Below, one piece after another: positions 9,113-17,468 of a stretch of 64,000 nucleotides of DNA (positions are counted from its first letter, which is position 1; the number at the start of each line of letters is the position of its first letter). Location of the stretch: positions 930,001 through 994,000 of the forward strand of contig CBDCHP010000018.1 in assembly GCA_965217265.1 (NCBI GenBank), in the 5' to 3' direction. The notes under the pieces were generated by a model. The model was not told the origin of the DNA. It ran no database searches and worked only from the letters and a program-made list of their open reading frames with translations. Source of the DNA: JAGRGG01 sp965217265. Lineage in GTDB: Bacteria > Pseudomonadota > Alphaproteobacteria > Geminicoccales > Geminicoccaceae. The position numbers were made by a program, and so were the translations under genes.

Positions 9113-10441
9113 CTACCGATACCCCGCACGGGCGAGGACGCGCTCGGCCTGGGTGGCGGCGTCGGTCATCAACTGCTCGACGTCGCCGCCCGAGGCGGCC
9201 CCGGCGATGGCTTGGCTGAGCAGGTCGCCGATCTGCGTCCACTCGGCCATCTGCGGCATCACGTCGGCGTCCTTCAAGGAGGCGTAGGCGATCTCGCCGA
9301 TGGCGTCGTTGGCGGCGTTGACCTCGGGGTCGGTGAGGTTCGCCGTCTGGGTCACGACGTTGTTCGAGATGGCCGTGCCCTTCACCTCGCGCTCGATGGC
9401 GTTCTTCTTCTCCAATTCCGGGTTCGAGAGCCACTTGAGGAATTCCCAGGCCGCCTCCTGGTTCTTCGAGTAGGTCGAGATCGAGAACGGCATTGAGATG
9501 GCGTAGGAGCGGATCGCCCCGCCCGCCTCGTAGGCCGGCATCGGCGCGAACGCCACCTGCGCCTCGCTCAGCACCGACTGCTCGGCGTCGGTCATCGGCG
9601 AGTAGGCCCACCACCACATCGGGAGCATCGCCAGCTTGCCCTGCTGAAAGGCGGTGCGCGCCTCCTGCTCGACCCAACTGACGCCGGCCGGCGGCACGAT
9701 CTTCTCTTGCGTGAGCAGGCCGACATAGTCCTTGGTCGCCTGGATCGCCTCGGGCGTGGTCCAGGCGGGCTTCATGTCCTCGGTGAAGATGTCCTGGCCG
9801 GCACCCCACAAGTAGTTGACCCAGATGAACAGGTTCTGGCGGTTGCCGTCGGCGCCGTAGTAGAGGCCCAGGGGATCGACGCCCGCGTCGGCGTCGGCGA
9901 TCTTGTGGCCGGTCTCGACCACCTCGGCCCAGGTCTCGGGCGGCTCCAGGCCGAGCTGGTCGAAGATGTCCTTGCGGTAGAAGAACAGTTGCGCATGGGC
10001 GCGCATGGGAAAGCCCTTGACCTCGCCGTCGTAGGTCGCCGACTTGGCGAACGCCTCGGGGTAGCGGTCCATCGAGATGCCGTCCTCCTTTAAGAGGCCG
10101 TCGATGCCCAAGAGCCAGTTCGCGTTCGAAGGCCCCCAACTGTCGAGGTAGTTGACGACGTCGAAATTGCCGTTGGCGGCGATGCCGACCGAGGCAACCT
10201 TCTCCTGCAACGAGGTGAACGGCACCTCCGTCCAGCGCACGTCGATGCCGGTGAGGTCGGTGAACTCGTCGTCGCGCAGCGCGAGGCCGGTGAACTGCGG
10301 CGTCACCACGGCCATGACGTTGAGCGTCGTGCCGTCGTAAGGCTTACCGGGCTTGAGGCCGTAGGGCGGCGTACCTTGCGCCGCGGCCGCACCGGCGAAC
10401 CCCAGCGCCAGGGCCGCGGCGGCGAGCATCTTGCCAATCAT
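9113..10441 (-). CDS. ABC transporter extracellular solute-binding protein (CUT1 type)
   Basis: This 442-residue periplasmic protein starts with a Sec signal peptide (MIGKMLAAAALALGFAGA, cleavage near AAAQG). The mature part is a family 1 sugar-binding protein: YLDSWGPSNANWLL, a Trp-rich pocket (PMWWWAYSPM), and the late GTAISNNVVTQTANL region. The ATG at 10441 is preceded by GGGAGGTAA, the strongest ribosome site in the operon, which fits the need for excess binding protein. It delivers substrate to the two permeases encoded downstream. The aromatic residues suggest a carbohydrate or polyol ligand, but the ligand is not identified. Confidence 0.92.
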   Translation of the reverse strand: MIGKMLAAAALALGFAGAAAAQGTPPYGLKPGKPYDGTTLNVMAVVTPQFTGLALRDDEFTDLTGIDVRWTEVPFTSLQEKVASVGIAANGNFDVVNYLDSWGPSNANWLLGIDGLLKEDGISMDRYPEAFAKSATYDGEVKGFPMRAHAQLFFYRKDIFDQLGLEPPETWAEVVETGHKIADADAGVDPLGLYYGADGNRQNLFIWVNYLWGAGQDIFTEDMKPAWTTPEAIQATKDYVGLLTQEKIVPPAGVSWVEQEARTAFQQGKLAMLPMWWWAYSPMTDAEQSVLSEAQVAFAPMPAYEAGGAIRSYAISMPFSISTYSKNQEAAWEFLKWLSNPELEKKNAIEREVKGTAISNNVVTQTANLTDPEVNAANDAIGEIAYASLKDADVMPQMAEWTQIGDLLSQAIAGAASGGDVEQLMTDAATQAERVLARAGYR

Positions 10442-10497
10442 CGTCTCATTACCTCCCTTATCGGCGCGCCCGGAGGCGCGGTGTCAGCCGAGCACCC

Positions 10498-11652
10498 TCA
10501 GACGGCGCGAACCCCCTCCCAGTCGCGGGCGAGGCCGGGGTCCTTGGGCACGTAGATCTGCTTCATCAGCGCGAATTCGCCCCACTCGGTCCACTCCTCG
10601 ACGAAGCGGCCGGCCTCGATCCAGTGGTGCGAGATGCCCATGATCCGCACCCGCTTGCCCGTGGGCGGGCCGTAGCCGCTCGGCCCCTCGTGCGTGCCGA
10701 TCAGCGTCCAGCGCACGGCGACGCGCCGGCGCCCGCGCTCCTCCACCCAGTAGACGTCGTCGACCAGCATCCGCGCGTCCGGCAAGGCGGCGAGCCGGGC
10801 CAGGATGTCGTGCTTGTAGTCGCCGAGCCCGTAGATCTCGCGGTCCGACGAGGCGTGGCAGAGGTGGTTCTCGGCGTAGTAGTCGTCGATCCGGCCCAAG
10901 TAGCGCCAGTTCCATATCTCGTGGTAGGCGCGGCGGACGAACGCCTCGACGTCGCCCTCGCCCGCCGTCTCGACGATCGGCGCCGGCGTGCCCTGCGCCA
11001 CGACGTTCTCGACCTCGCCGAACGGCCGCGCCAAGTCCTCGCCGGCCGACTGCGAGTTCGAGATGCGCTCCTTGACGAAGCGCTCCAGCACCGCCATCGG
11101 GTCGAGGCCGAGCTGGCGGATCAACGACAACTCGTTGTAGGACACCCACTCCTTCGCCACCCGGTTGTCGCGGATGACGCAGTTGGCGACGCCGCGGACG
11201 GCAACGCGCCGGCCCGTCGGCGGGCCGTACTGTGAGTGGCCGGTGTTGGTGCCCATGTAGGTCCAGCGCATCGAGGTGTCGTGCGTGCCCTCGGCGTTTT
11301 GCCGCCAGACCACGTCCTCGATGAAGTCGCGCGTATCGGGAAAGGCGGCTTGGCGGATGGTGGTCAGCCGGATCACCTGATCGCGGCCGTAGATGTCGCC
11401 GTTCGAGGTGTGGACGATCGCCGCCGGCTCGTAATAGTCGTAGATCTTGCCGATGAACTTCTCGTCCCAGATCTGGTGGGTCGAGGTCTTGATGTAGTCG
11501 ACGATGTCGTAGGGATTGCCCCCGACATGGCCGGCCGTCGGCAGCGGGTGGCGCACCGAGACGGCCCGCGTCGGCGTCTGCTTTGGCGTCGTCGCCGCGT
11601 CACCCGACTTACCATTCCCGGCGCCCGCCGCCGCTTCCGCCACCTTGCTCAC
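10498..11652 (-). CDS. Tandem SnoaL-like (NTF2-fold) protein, copy 1
   Basis: This protein of about 384 residues has two SnoaL-like alpha+beta barrel domains, each with YDIVDYIKTSTHQIWDEK-type entry helices and a GPPTGRRVAVRGVANCVI or GPPTGKRVRIMGISHHWI strand pair. SnoaL-fold proteins include polyketide cyclases, hydratases and isomerases acting on small ring or carbonyl substrates. I chose the GTG at 11652: it is 17 bases after the hydrolase stop, and the frame upstream overlaps the hydrolase gene. It is clearly paralogous to the protein at 17469-18602 (shared GPPT, NRV/NRI, EEW or KEW, and LGLDP features). The reaction is unknown; a ring-opening, isomerase or cyclase step in the local pathway is an inference. 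Confidence 0.78.
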   Translation of the reverse strand: MSKVAEAAAGAGNGKSGDAATTPKQTPTRAVSVRHPLPTAGHVGGNPYDIVDYIKTSTHQIWDEKFIGKIYDYYEPAAIVHTSNGDIYGRDQVIRLTTIRQAAFPDTRDFIEDVVWRQNAEGTHDTSMRWTYMGTNTGHSQYGPPTGRRVAVRGVANCVIRDNRVAKEWVSYNELSLIRQLGLDPMAVLERFVKERISNSQSAGEDLARPFGEVENVVAQGTPAPIVETAGEGDVEAFVRRAYHEIWNWRYLGRIDDYYAENHLCHASSDREIYGLGDYKHDILARLAALPDARMLVDDVYWVEERGRRRVAVRWTLIGTHEGPSGYGPPTGKRVRIMGISHHWIEAGRFVEEWTEWGEFALMKQIYVPKDPGLARDWEGVRAV

Positions 11653-11669
11653 TCCGTCTTGACCCTTGC

Positions 11670-12401
11670 TCAGGAGCCTAACCCCGTCTGCATTCGGATG
11701 CAACAGCGCCCGAGCCACGCCCGCAGCAAGGGCTTCAGCGCCTCCGGCCGCTCCAGGGTCGAGAGGTGGCCGCAGCCGCGCAGGACGTGCAGTTCCGCGT
11801 TCGGCGCCGCCTCGGCAATCGCCTCGTGCCGGTCGACCGGGCACAAGGTATCGCGGTCGCCGCCGACCGCGAGGATGGGTCCCTCGAACGCGGTGAGGGC
11901 CCCGCGCGCATCGCGGCGCGAGCCGATGGCCGCCGCCTGCCGAAAGTAGACCGCCTCGCCCGCGTCGGCCGCCATCGCCCGTACCACGGCCCGAATCGCT
12001 TCGCCGCGCGGGTTGTCGGGCGCGAGGTAGGCGGGCAGGAAGGTCTCCTCGACGAGCGGTGCCAGACCACGCCCGCGCACGTCCGCCGTCTGTGCCAGCC
12101 GCCGCTCCCGTGCGGCGTCGGTCTCGGCGAACGGGTTGGTGTTGAGGAGGGCGGCGCCCAGCACCCGTTCTGGTGCCCGCGCGACGACCTCCATCGCCAG
12201 GATGCCGCCCAGCGACAGGCCGAGGATGGCGAAGCGCTCCGGTGCGTTTTGCAGCAGCCGGTCCGCCATGCCGGCCATCGTGTCGTCCAGCGTCACCTCG
12301 GCCGGTTTGAGCGCGGCCACGCCTTTAAGATCCTCGACCTGCGGGCCGAACAGGCGCCCGTCGCACAGGTGGCCGGGGGCGAGGACGAAGGGGGTCAGCA
12401 T
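11670..12401 (-). CDS. Alpha/beta-fold hydrolase
   Basis: This 243-residue serine hydrolase is probably cytosolic. The nucleophile elbow is GLSLGG. The acid is the Asp in VGGDRDTLCPVDRH, and the catalytic His is in GCGHLSTLERPE. The short N-terminus (MLTPFVLAPGHLCDGRLFGP) carries the oxyanion-type Gly-His. Its position directly before the SnoaL gene suggests ester, lactone or C-C hydrolysis in the same pathway. The substrate is unknown. Confidence 0.85.
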   Translation of the reverse strand: MLTPFVLAPGHLCDGRLFGPQVEDLKGVAALKPAEVTLDDTMAGMADRLLQNAPERFAILGLSLGGILAMEVVARAPERVLGAALLNTNPFAETDAARERRLAQTADVRGRGLAPLVEETFLPAYLAPDNPRGEAIRAVVRAMAADAGEAVYFRQAAAIGSRRDARGALTAFEGPILAVGGDRDTLCPVDRHEAIAEAAPNAELHVLRGCGHLSTLERPEALKPLLRAWLGRCCIRMQTGLGS

Positions 12402-12467
12402 GAGCTTTCGGTGTTAAGGATCGTGGTGTCTTCGGGCAAGGCGACGGGTCGGGCAAGGGAGGAACGG

Positions 12468-12632
12468 ATGGCGTCGAGACTGGGCATCGGCTTGGCGATC
12501 GGGACAATCTTCGGCACCGTGATCGGCGGCCTGATCCTGGACAATGTTGGGCTGGGCATCGGCGTCGGCATCGCGCTCGGCGCGGGGATCGGCGGGGTGC
12601 TGTACGCCTTGAAGGGGTGGGAGGGGGGCTGA
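12468..12632 (+). CDS. Small glycine-zipper membrane protein
   Basis: This 54-residue protein is encoded against the surrounding strand. The ATG at 12468 has a clear GGGAGGAA site at 12457-12464. The sequence is almost wholly hydrophobic and Gly-rich with GxxxG spacing (GLAIGTIFGTVIGGLILD then GVGIALGAGIGGVLYALKG), so it should form one or two membrane helices able to pack or oligomerise. Such small glycine-zipper proteins are often unannotated. No function can be assigned. Confidence 0.6.
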   Translation: MASRLGIGLAIGTIFGTVIGGLILDNVGLGIGVGIALGAGIGGVLYALKGWEGG

Positions 12633-12764
12633 GATTGAGGCGGTTGCTGCTCGATGACGATTGAGTCTGATAGAATTTCCTGATTGGTCGTAAGATACAC
12701 CCAAGGATGGAGGTCCAGCAGCCTATTGAGAACGAATGAGCCCATGAAATACTCCGCGTTTCAT

Positions 12765-12849
12765 CCCTGGACCCCACATCAAGTGTGGGGTGACAACGTA
12801 ACGTTCGAGCTTCCTTCCTGTCATCCCCGACTTGATCGGGGATCCAGGG
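12765..12849. repeat. REP-like hairpin pair (second sequence type)
   Basis: Arms at 12765-12795 and 12819-12849 are approximate inverted copies: CCCTGGACCCC...GGGGTGACA facing TGTCATCCCC...GATCCAGGG. Each arm also folds on itself (CCCCACATCAAGTGTGGGG; CCCCGACTTGATCGGGG). This is the widespread alphaproteobacterial GTCATCCC-type palindrome. It occupies most of the gap 12633-12944 between the converging small + gene and the SDR gene and could act as a transcription end. I see no gene in the rest of that gap. Confidence 0.85.
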
Positions 12850-12944
12850 TGGCCAAGCCCGTTTGCCCACACAGCTTTCCGACGTTGCAAACGGGGATGC
12901 TTATCCAGGATAGTCAGGTAAACTTCTGACACGGTGGCGGCGCA

Positions 12945-13709
12945 TCAACTCGTCGTCCAACCGCCATCCAGCATCAAGGCCGAGCCGGTCATCAGCGCCG
13001 AGGCGTCGGAGGCGAGGTAGACGATAGCACCCATCACGTCCTCGACCTGACCCAGGCGCCCGAGCTTGATCTTGGCGAGAACGGAGGACTTGAACGCCTC
13101 GTCGGTGAGGAAGGGCCGCGTCATCGGCGTCTCGATGAAGGTCGGGCAAACCGTGTTGACGCGGATCTTATGAGCACCCAGTTCGGCCGCCATCGCCTTG
13201 GTCAAGCCCTCGATCGCGTGCTTGGAGGCGCAGTAGACGCTGCGCCGCCCCCCGCCGACGTGGCCCATCTGCGAGGAGACGTTGACGATCGAGCCGCCCT
13301 CGCCGGCCGCGATCATGCCGCGCGCCACCGTCTGCGCCACGAAGAACGCCGCTTTGACGTTCAAGTCCATGACGGCGTCGAAATCCTCCTCGTCCACCTC
13401 GACGAAAAGGGCAGGGCGGTTGGTGCCGGCGTTGTTGATCAAGATCCGGTAGGGGCCCGTGCGCACGATCGCCGCCCGGACTGCCCCGACGTCGCCAACA
13501 TCGAGCGGCAGCGCCTCGGCCGTGCCGCCCGATGCCCGAATGGCGTCCGCCGCCGCCTCGATCTCACCCAAAGTTCGGGCAGCGAGGACGACGTGCGCGC
13601 CGGCCCCGGCCAAGGCCGCCGCGGCCGCGAGGCCGATGCCCCGCCCCGCGCCGGTGACGAGCGCGCGCCTCCCGTTGAGCCGGGTCGAGGGGGCTCTTGG
13701 CAGGTCCAC
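12945..13709 (-). CDS. Short-chain dehydrogenase/reductase (SDR)
   Basis: This 254-residue classical SDR has the cofactor loop TGAGRGIG (residues 19-26), NNAG at about 92-95, catalytic Ser146, Tyr159 and Lys163 (YCASK), and the usual SALMLDGGW end. An Ala-Arg after the second beta strand (VVLAARTLGE) fits NADP or NAD use without deciding. The GTG start at 13709 lies four bases after the stop of the HpsN-like gene, whose 3' end supplies the GGAG site. It probably oxidises a secondary alcohol or reduces a ketone in the same pathway. Confidence 0.9.
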   Translation of the reverse strand: MDLPRAPSTRLNGRRALVTGAGRGIGLAAAAALAGAGAHVVLAARTLGEIEAAADAIRASGGTAEALPLDVGDVGAVRAAIVRTGPYRILINNAGTNRPALFVEVDEEDFDAVMDLNVKAAFFVAQTVARGMIAAGEGGSIVNVSSQMGHVGGGRRSVYCASKHAIEGLTKAMAAELGAHKIRVNTVCPTFIETPMTRPFLTDEAFKSSVLAKIKLGRLGQVEDVMGAIVYLASDASALMTGSALMLDGGWTTS

Positions 13710-13713
13710 CGCC

Positions 13714-15021
13714 CTACTCCGCCGCCTCGTAGGCCGGCACGTTGCGCCCGCCGTAGCGGCGCACGCGCAGGTTGGCCTGCTCGGCGTGGCCGGCGAAGCC
13801 CTCCAACATGCACAAGCGCGAGCAGTACTCGCCGACCATCGCCGAGGCCGCGTCGGTCATCACCTTTTGGTAGGTGCAGGTCTTGAGGAACTTGCCGACC
13901 CACAAGCCCCCGGTGTAGCGCGCCGCCTTCAGCGTCGGCAGCGTGTGGTTGGTGCCGATCACCTTGTCGCCGTAGGCGACGTTGGTGCGCGGGCCGAGGA
14001 ACAAAGCACCGTAGTTGGTCATGCGGTCTAAAAACCAGTCGTCGCGCTCGGTCATCACCTGGACGTGCTCGGAGGCGATGTCGTCGGCGACCTTGAGCAT
14101 CTCCTCATAGTCCTCGGCGACGATCACCTGGCCGTAGTCGCGCCACGCCTGACCCGCCGTCTCGCCGGTCGGCATCTGCGCCACGAGCCGCTCGACCTCG
14201 GCCATGGTATCGCGCGCCAGCCGCTCGGAGTTGGTCAGCAGGATCGCGGGCGAGTTGACCCCGTGCTCGGCCTGGCCCAGGAGGTCGACGGCGCAGGTCT
14301 CGCCGTCGACGCTCGCATCCGCGATCACCAGCGTCTCGGTCGGGCCGGCGAACAAGTCGATGCCGACCCGGCCGAACAGTTGCCGCTTGGCCTCGGCGAC
14401 GAAGGCGTTGCCGGGGCCGACCAGCATGTCGACCGCCTCGATGCTCGCCGTGCCGATCGCCATCGCCCCCACCGCCTGGATGCCGCCGAGGGCAAAGATC
14501 TCGTCGGCGCCGGCGAGGGCTTGAGCGGCGACGATGGCGGCGGCCGGCTCGCCCTTGAAGGGCGGCGCGCAGGTGACGATCCGCTTCACGCCCGCCACCT
14601 TCGCCGTCACCACCGACATGTGCGCCGAGGCCACCATCGGGTACTTGCCCCCCGGCACGTAGCAGCCGACCGCGTTCACCGGGATGTGCTTGTGGCCGAG
14701 GATCACACCCGGCAGCGTCTCCGCCTCGACGTCCTGCATCGAGGCGCGCTGGATTTGAGCGAAGTTGCGCACCTGCGCCTGCGCGAACTTGATGTCGTCG
14801 AGCGAGCGGTTGGGGATCCGATCGAGGCAGTCCTGGATCTCCTTGTCGCTCAGCCGGTAGTCGTCGCGCTCCCAGCCGTCGAATTTGGCCGACATGTCGC
14901 GCACGGCCTCGTCGCCGCGCGCCTCGATGTCGTCCAGCGCCGCCTCGACGATGCCCCGCACCTTCGTGTCCATATCGCGGCGCCGGGTCTCGTCCAACCC
15001 CTCCTTCAGCCAGCGGGCCAT
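13714..15021 (-). CDS. Histidinol-dehydrogenase-family enzyme, HpsN-like (sulfopropanediol 3-dehydrogenase type)
   Basis: This 435-residue zinc- and NAD-dependent dehydrogenase has the HisD fold. It shows the HisD zinc and catalytic pattern: GQAEHG (Gln250, His253) and ASEHVQV (Glu318, His319), with FAGPTETLVIAD in the nucleotide domain. The gene is not near other his genes, and the local catabolic setting fits HpsN, which oxidises (R)-2,3-dihydroxypropane-1-sulfonate to sulfolactate by two sequential steps at one site. HisD-family enzymes act on other vicinal diols as well, so the sulfonate is a hypothesis. It ends with TAG, four bases before the SDR start. Confidence 0.8.
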   Translation of the reverse strand: MARWLKEGLDETRRRDMDTKVRGIVEAALDDIEARGDEAVRDMSAKFDGWERDDYRLSDKEIQDCLDRIPNRSLDDIKFAQAQVRNFAQIQRASMQDVEAETLPGVILGHKHIPVNAVGCYVPGGKYPMVASAHMSVVTAKVAGVKRIVTCAPPFKGEPAAAIVAAQALAGADEIFALGGIQAVGAMAIGTASIEAVDMLVGPGNAFVAEAKRQLFGRVGIDLFAGPTETLVIADASVDGETCAVDLLGQAEHGVNSPAILLTNSERLARDTMAEVERLVAQMPTGETAGQAWRDYGQVIVAEDYEEMLKVADDIASEHVQVMTERDDWFLDRMTNYGALFLGPRTNVAYGDKVIGTNHTLPTLKAARYTGGLWVGKFLKTCTYQKVMTDAASAMVGEYCSRLCMLEGFAGHAEQANLRVRRYGGRNVPAYEAAE

Positions 15022-15046
15022 GCGCGTCCTCCTCTTGCGTCCATGT

Positions 15047-16195
15047 TCAGGCGGCTATCGTACCGTAATGCTTCGAGGCGATTCTCGCACCCCCGGCGAG
15101 GGCCGCGAGCTTGGCGTAGGCGATCTCGGGATCGACCGCGCCGAAGCCGGCGAAGGTGCCAAAACCGCAATCCGTGCCGGCGACGACGCGCTCGACGCCG
15201 ACGATGTCGGCGAAGCGCTCGATCCGCTCGGCGACCAACTCGGGGTGCTCGACGAAGTTGGTCGTCGTGTCGATCACCCCCGGCACCAGGACCTTGTCGT
15301 CGGGGATCTCGGCCCGGCGTTCGACGAAGACCCGCCACTCGTGCCCGTGGCGCGGGTTGGCGCCCTCGAACAGGACGAAGCGCGGCTTGGCCCGCATCAG
15401 CGTGTCGAACATCCGCGCCATGGGGATGTCGCAGACGTGCGGCCCCTCGTAGTTGCCCCAGCAGATGTGCAGCCGGCAGCGCTCGGCCGGCACGTCGGCC
15501 AAGGCCGCATTCAACACGGCCAAGTGCGTCTCGGCGATCTTGACGAAGTCGTCGTCCGAGCGGTCGGCAAACAGCATGTGGCGCGACAGCGCGAGGTCGG
15601 GGCAGTCGATCTGCAAGATCAGCCCGGCCTCGACGATGGTGCGGTACTCGTAGGCCAGCGCCTCGCCTAGGGCTTCCAGATAGGCCCCGTGGCTCTCGTA
15701 GTGGGCGTTGGGCTGGAACAGGGCAACGACGCCGGGCGAGGCCGCGTTCATGAAGGCTTCCCTCGCCCCCGCCGCGTCGGCCGCCGCCTTAAGGTTGGCG
15801 ATGTCCTTCTTGAGCGGTTCGGCGTCCTTCAGCCGGATCGCGCCCGTGCACTGCGGGCGGGCGTAGGTCGGCGTGCCCCCGGCGCGGGCGAGGCGCTCCA
15901 TGAAGCTTGGGAACAGCTTGAGGTCGGCGGGGGCACGCCTCGGGCTGTCGCCCTCAAAACCGGTGAAGCGGTCCTTGACGTAGGTGGCATAACTGATCTT
16001 CGACTGCTCGCCGTCCGAGACCACGTCGATCCCGGCCTCGACCTGCCGCCGCACCACGCGCGCCACGGCGTCGCGCATCGTGGCGTCGAACGCTGCCCCA
16101 TCGACCGCCTCGCCGCGCTCCTTGGCGAACAGCATGTCGACGACGTCCTGGGAGCGGGGCAGGGAGCCGACGTGAGTGGTCTTGATGTTTTGCAT
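15047..16195 (-). CDS. Core MetE-like cobalamin-independent methyltransferase (MetE C-terminal domain only)
   Basis: This 382-residue TIM-barrel protein corresponds to the catalytic C-terminal half of MetE, starting THVGSLPRS. All four zinc ligands expected from MetE are present: His243 and Cys245 (RLHICWGNYEG), Glu277 (VLFEGANPR) and Cys343 (GTDCGFGTF). The N-terminal folate-binding half of long MetE is missing, as in core-MetE and the related epoxyalkane:coenzyme M transferase group. Zinc activates a thiol substrate in all these enzymes. The ATG at 16195 follows GGAGG; palindromic repeat A lies 11 bases upstream. The setting within a catabolic operon suggests methyl or alkyl transfer to a thiol rather than methionine synthesis. 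Confidence 0.8.
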   Translation of the reverse strand: MQNIKTTHVGSLPRSQDVVDMLFAKERGEAVDGAAFDATMRDAVARVVRRQVEAGIDVVSDGEQSKISYATYVKDRFTGFEGDSPRRAPADLKLFPSFMERLARAGGTPTYARPQCTGAIRLKDAEPLKKDIANLKAAADAAGAREAFMNAASPGVVALFQPNAHYESHGAYLEALGEALAYEYRTIVEAGLILQIDCPDLALSRHMLFADRSDDDFVKIAETHLAVLNAALADVPAERCRLHICWGNYEGPHVCDIPMARMFDTLMRAKPRFVLFEGANPRHGHEWRVFVERRAEIPDDKVLVPGVIDTTTNFVEHPELVAERIERFADIVGVERVVAGTDCGFGTFAGFGAVDPEIAYAKLAALAGGARIASKHYGTIAA

Positions 16196-16206
16196 GGGTC
16201 CTCCAG

Positions 16207-16354
16207 GAACGCTTCGCGTGCGCTGCCGCGCGGGCTTCTTTTTCTCTTTTTTCGCTTTGTCCGAGGCCGGCCCTCGGCGCCGCGGCCAGTCTCCTACGGT
16301 TAACACTGGCAAAAAAAGAGAAAAGCCTGCGCGGCGAGCGCACGCGAAGCGTTC
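16207..16354 (+). repeat. Palindromic element copy A
   Basis: The outer arms (16207-16240 and 16321-16354) are inverted copies beginning GAACGCTTCGCGTGCGCT. Inside each arm is a T-rich block on the left and an A-rich block on the right. The core GTCCGAGGCCGGCCCTCGG defines a plus orientation. It lies between the bicupin 3' end and the MetE-like start, both on the minus strand. The stop TGA of the bicupin gene (16353-16355) is formed at the right end of the element. Confidence 0.9.
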
Positions 16355-17342
16355 AATCCCTTCGCGTCGGACCCGGCCGGTCGTCGGTGTTTTGCACCAG
16401 GAACAAGGCGGTGTCGTCGCCGCCGGTGGCGCTCAAGGCCCGCTCGACGCCGGGCGGGATCGCGGCGGTGTCGCCGGGGTTGAGGGTGCGCTCGCCCCCG
16501 TCCCAGGCGAGCTTCCAATACCCGCGGTGGACGAGCGCCACCTCGTGCCGGTCGGTGGTGTAGCGCTCGCCCTCGCGCCGCTGGCCGCGCTGCAGGAAGG
16601 CGACCTCGAAGCCGGGCCGGTTGCGGATCATCGGCGCCGTCCCGTTCGGCTTGCCGATGACGAAAGCCGGCTCCTGCGTCGAGAGCGCCTTCATGTCCCA
16701 GTAGCGCGCGACCGAGGCCGGCACCACCTCCATGGGCGACGGTTCGGGGTAGTCTTCGAGTTGGCTCGGGGTCAATGTCGGCATCGGCCGCACGCCCTCG
16801 GGCGGTTCCTGGCCCCGCTTGGTGTCGACCAGCTTGCCGTTCTCCATCAAGACGAGACCGTGGTCGCGCGCGTCCTCGATCACCTGCGGCGCCCAGATCA
16901 CGCCGCCGCCGGCGTCGTCACCCCCTAAGACCGCGAACATGAAGCCGTAGCGGTCGCCGATGTTCTCGAAGCCGCGAAAGATGCCGGTCGGGATGTCGAT
17001 CAGGTCGCCTTCCTCCAGCACCACCTCGCCGGCCGTGCCGTCGACGCCCCAGAAGAAGCGCCAGCGACCTTTATGGATCAAGAACACCTCGGCGGTGTGG
17101 TGCGAGTGCAGCGAGTTGCGGCAGTGCGGCGGCTGGCCGGCGGCGCCGATGTTGAAGCCCGGCGTGTCCTTGATGTGGACGTGCTGGTCCGGGCTCTCCG
17201 ACACGCCGCCGCCGATGATGGTGAAGTTGTCCTTCTGATCCGAGCCTGGCGTGTGCGCGTCGATGAAGGCGGTCTTGCAGGGGACGAGGTCCCCGTGGCG
17301 AACGATGCGCTCTTCCATCTCGGCGGCGGAAACGGCGGCCAT
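16353..17342 (-). CDS. Bicupin protein
   Basis: This 329-residue protein has two cupin barrels. The first carries HSHHTAEVFLIHKGRWRF and then LEEGDLIDIPTGIFRGF, the two classic cupin motifs with metal-binding His and Glu. The second has RHEVALVHRGYWKL and LNPGDTAAIPPG, with a less complete metal site. Two-barrel cupins include dioxygenases and isomerases of ring and sugar-acid catabolism. The start is the ATG at 17342, preceded by GGGGAGG. It is the first gene of the minus-strand run and is divergent from the second SnoaL gene, sharing the 126-base region with the candidate operators. Its stop lies on palindromic repeat A. The specific reaction is unknown. Confidence 0.83.
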   Translation of the reverse strand: MAAVSAAEMEERIVRHGDLVPCKTAFIDAHTPGSDQKDNFTIIGGGVSESPDQHVHIKDTPGFNIGAAGQPPHCRNSLHSHHTAEVFLIHKGRWRFFWGVDGTAGEVVLEEGDLIDIPTGIFRGFENIGDRYGFMFAVLGGDDAGGGVIWAPQVIEDARDHGLVLMENGKLVDTKRGQEPPEGVRPMPTLTPSQLEDYPEPSPMEVVPASVARYWDMKALSTQEPAFVIGKPNGTAPMIRNRPGFEVAFLQRGQRREGERYTTDRHEVALVHRGYWKLAWDGGERTLNPGDTAAIPPGVERALSATGGDDTALFLVQNTDDRPGPTRRD

Positions 17343-17360
17343 GACGTGCCTCCCCCTCAA

Positions 17361-17414
17361 CGTTGAATGCCGACGCATTCCTCTCGGCCCCTCGGCGTTG
17401 AATGCGAATGCAAT
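17361..17414. promoter_or_regulatory. Candidate operator pair in the divergent bicupin/SnoaL promoter region
   Basis: CGTTGAATGC occurs at 17361-17370 and GCGTTGAATGC at 17395-17405. The first is part of a perfect interrupted palindrome GAATGC-CGAC-GCATTC (17365-17380). The second extends to TTGAATGCGAATGCAA, in which 6 of 8 positions are symmetric. Size and symmetry are like LacI-family operators, and a LacI-type gene ends this locus. Binding is an inference. Confidence 0.45.
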
Positions 17415-17468
17415 GATAGGCTAGAGTGCGTTCCTGTCCAGGGGCGATCGACGGCGAAGGAGGAAACG

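Noticed and set aside
11653..11844. Upstream extension of the first SnoaL protein overlapping the hydrolase gene
   Set aside because: It would overlap the 3' end of a clear hydrolase gene; the GTG at 11652 fits spacing and family similarity.
16196..16312. N-terminal extension of the MetE-like protein through palindromic repeat A
   Set aside because: Repeat-derived sequence; the ATG at 16195 has its own GGAGG site and begins at the family motif.
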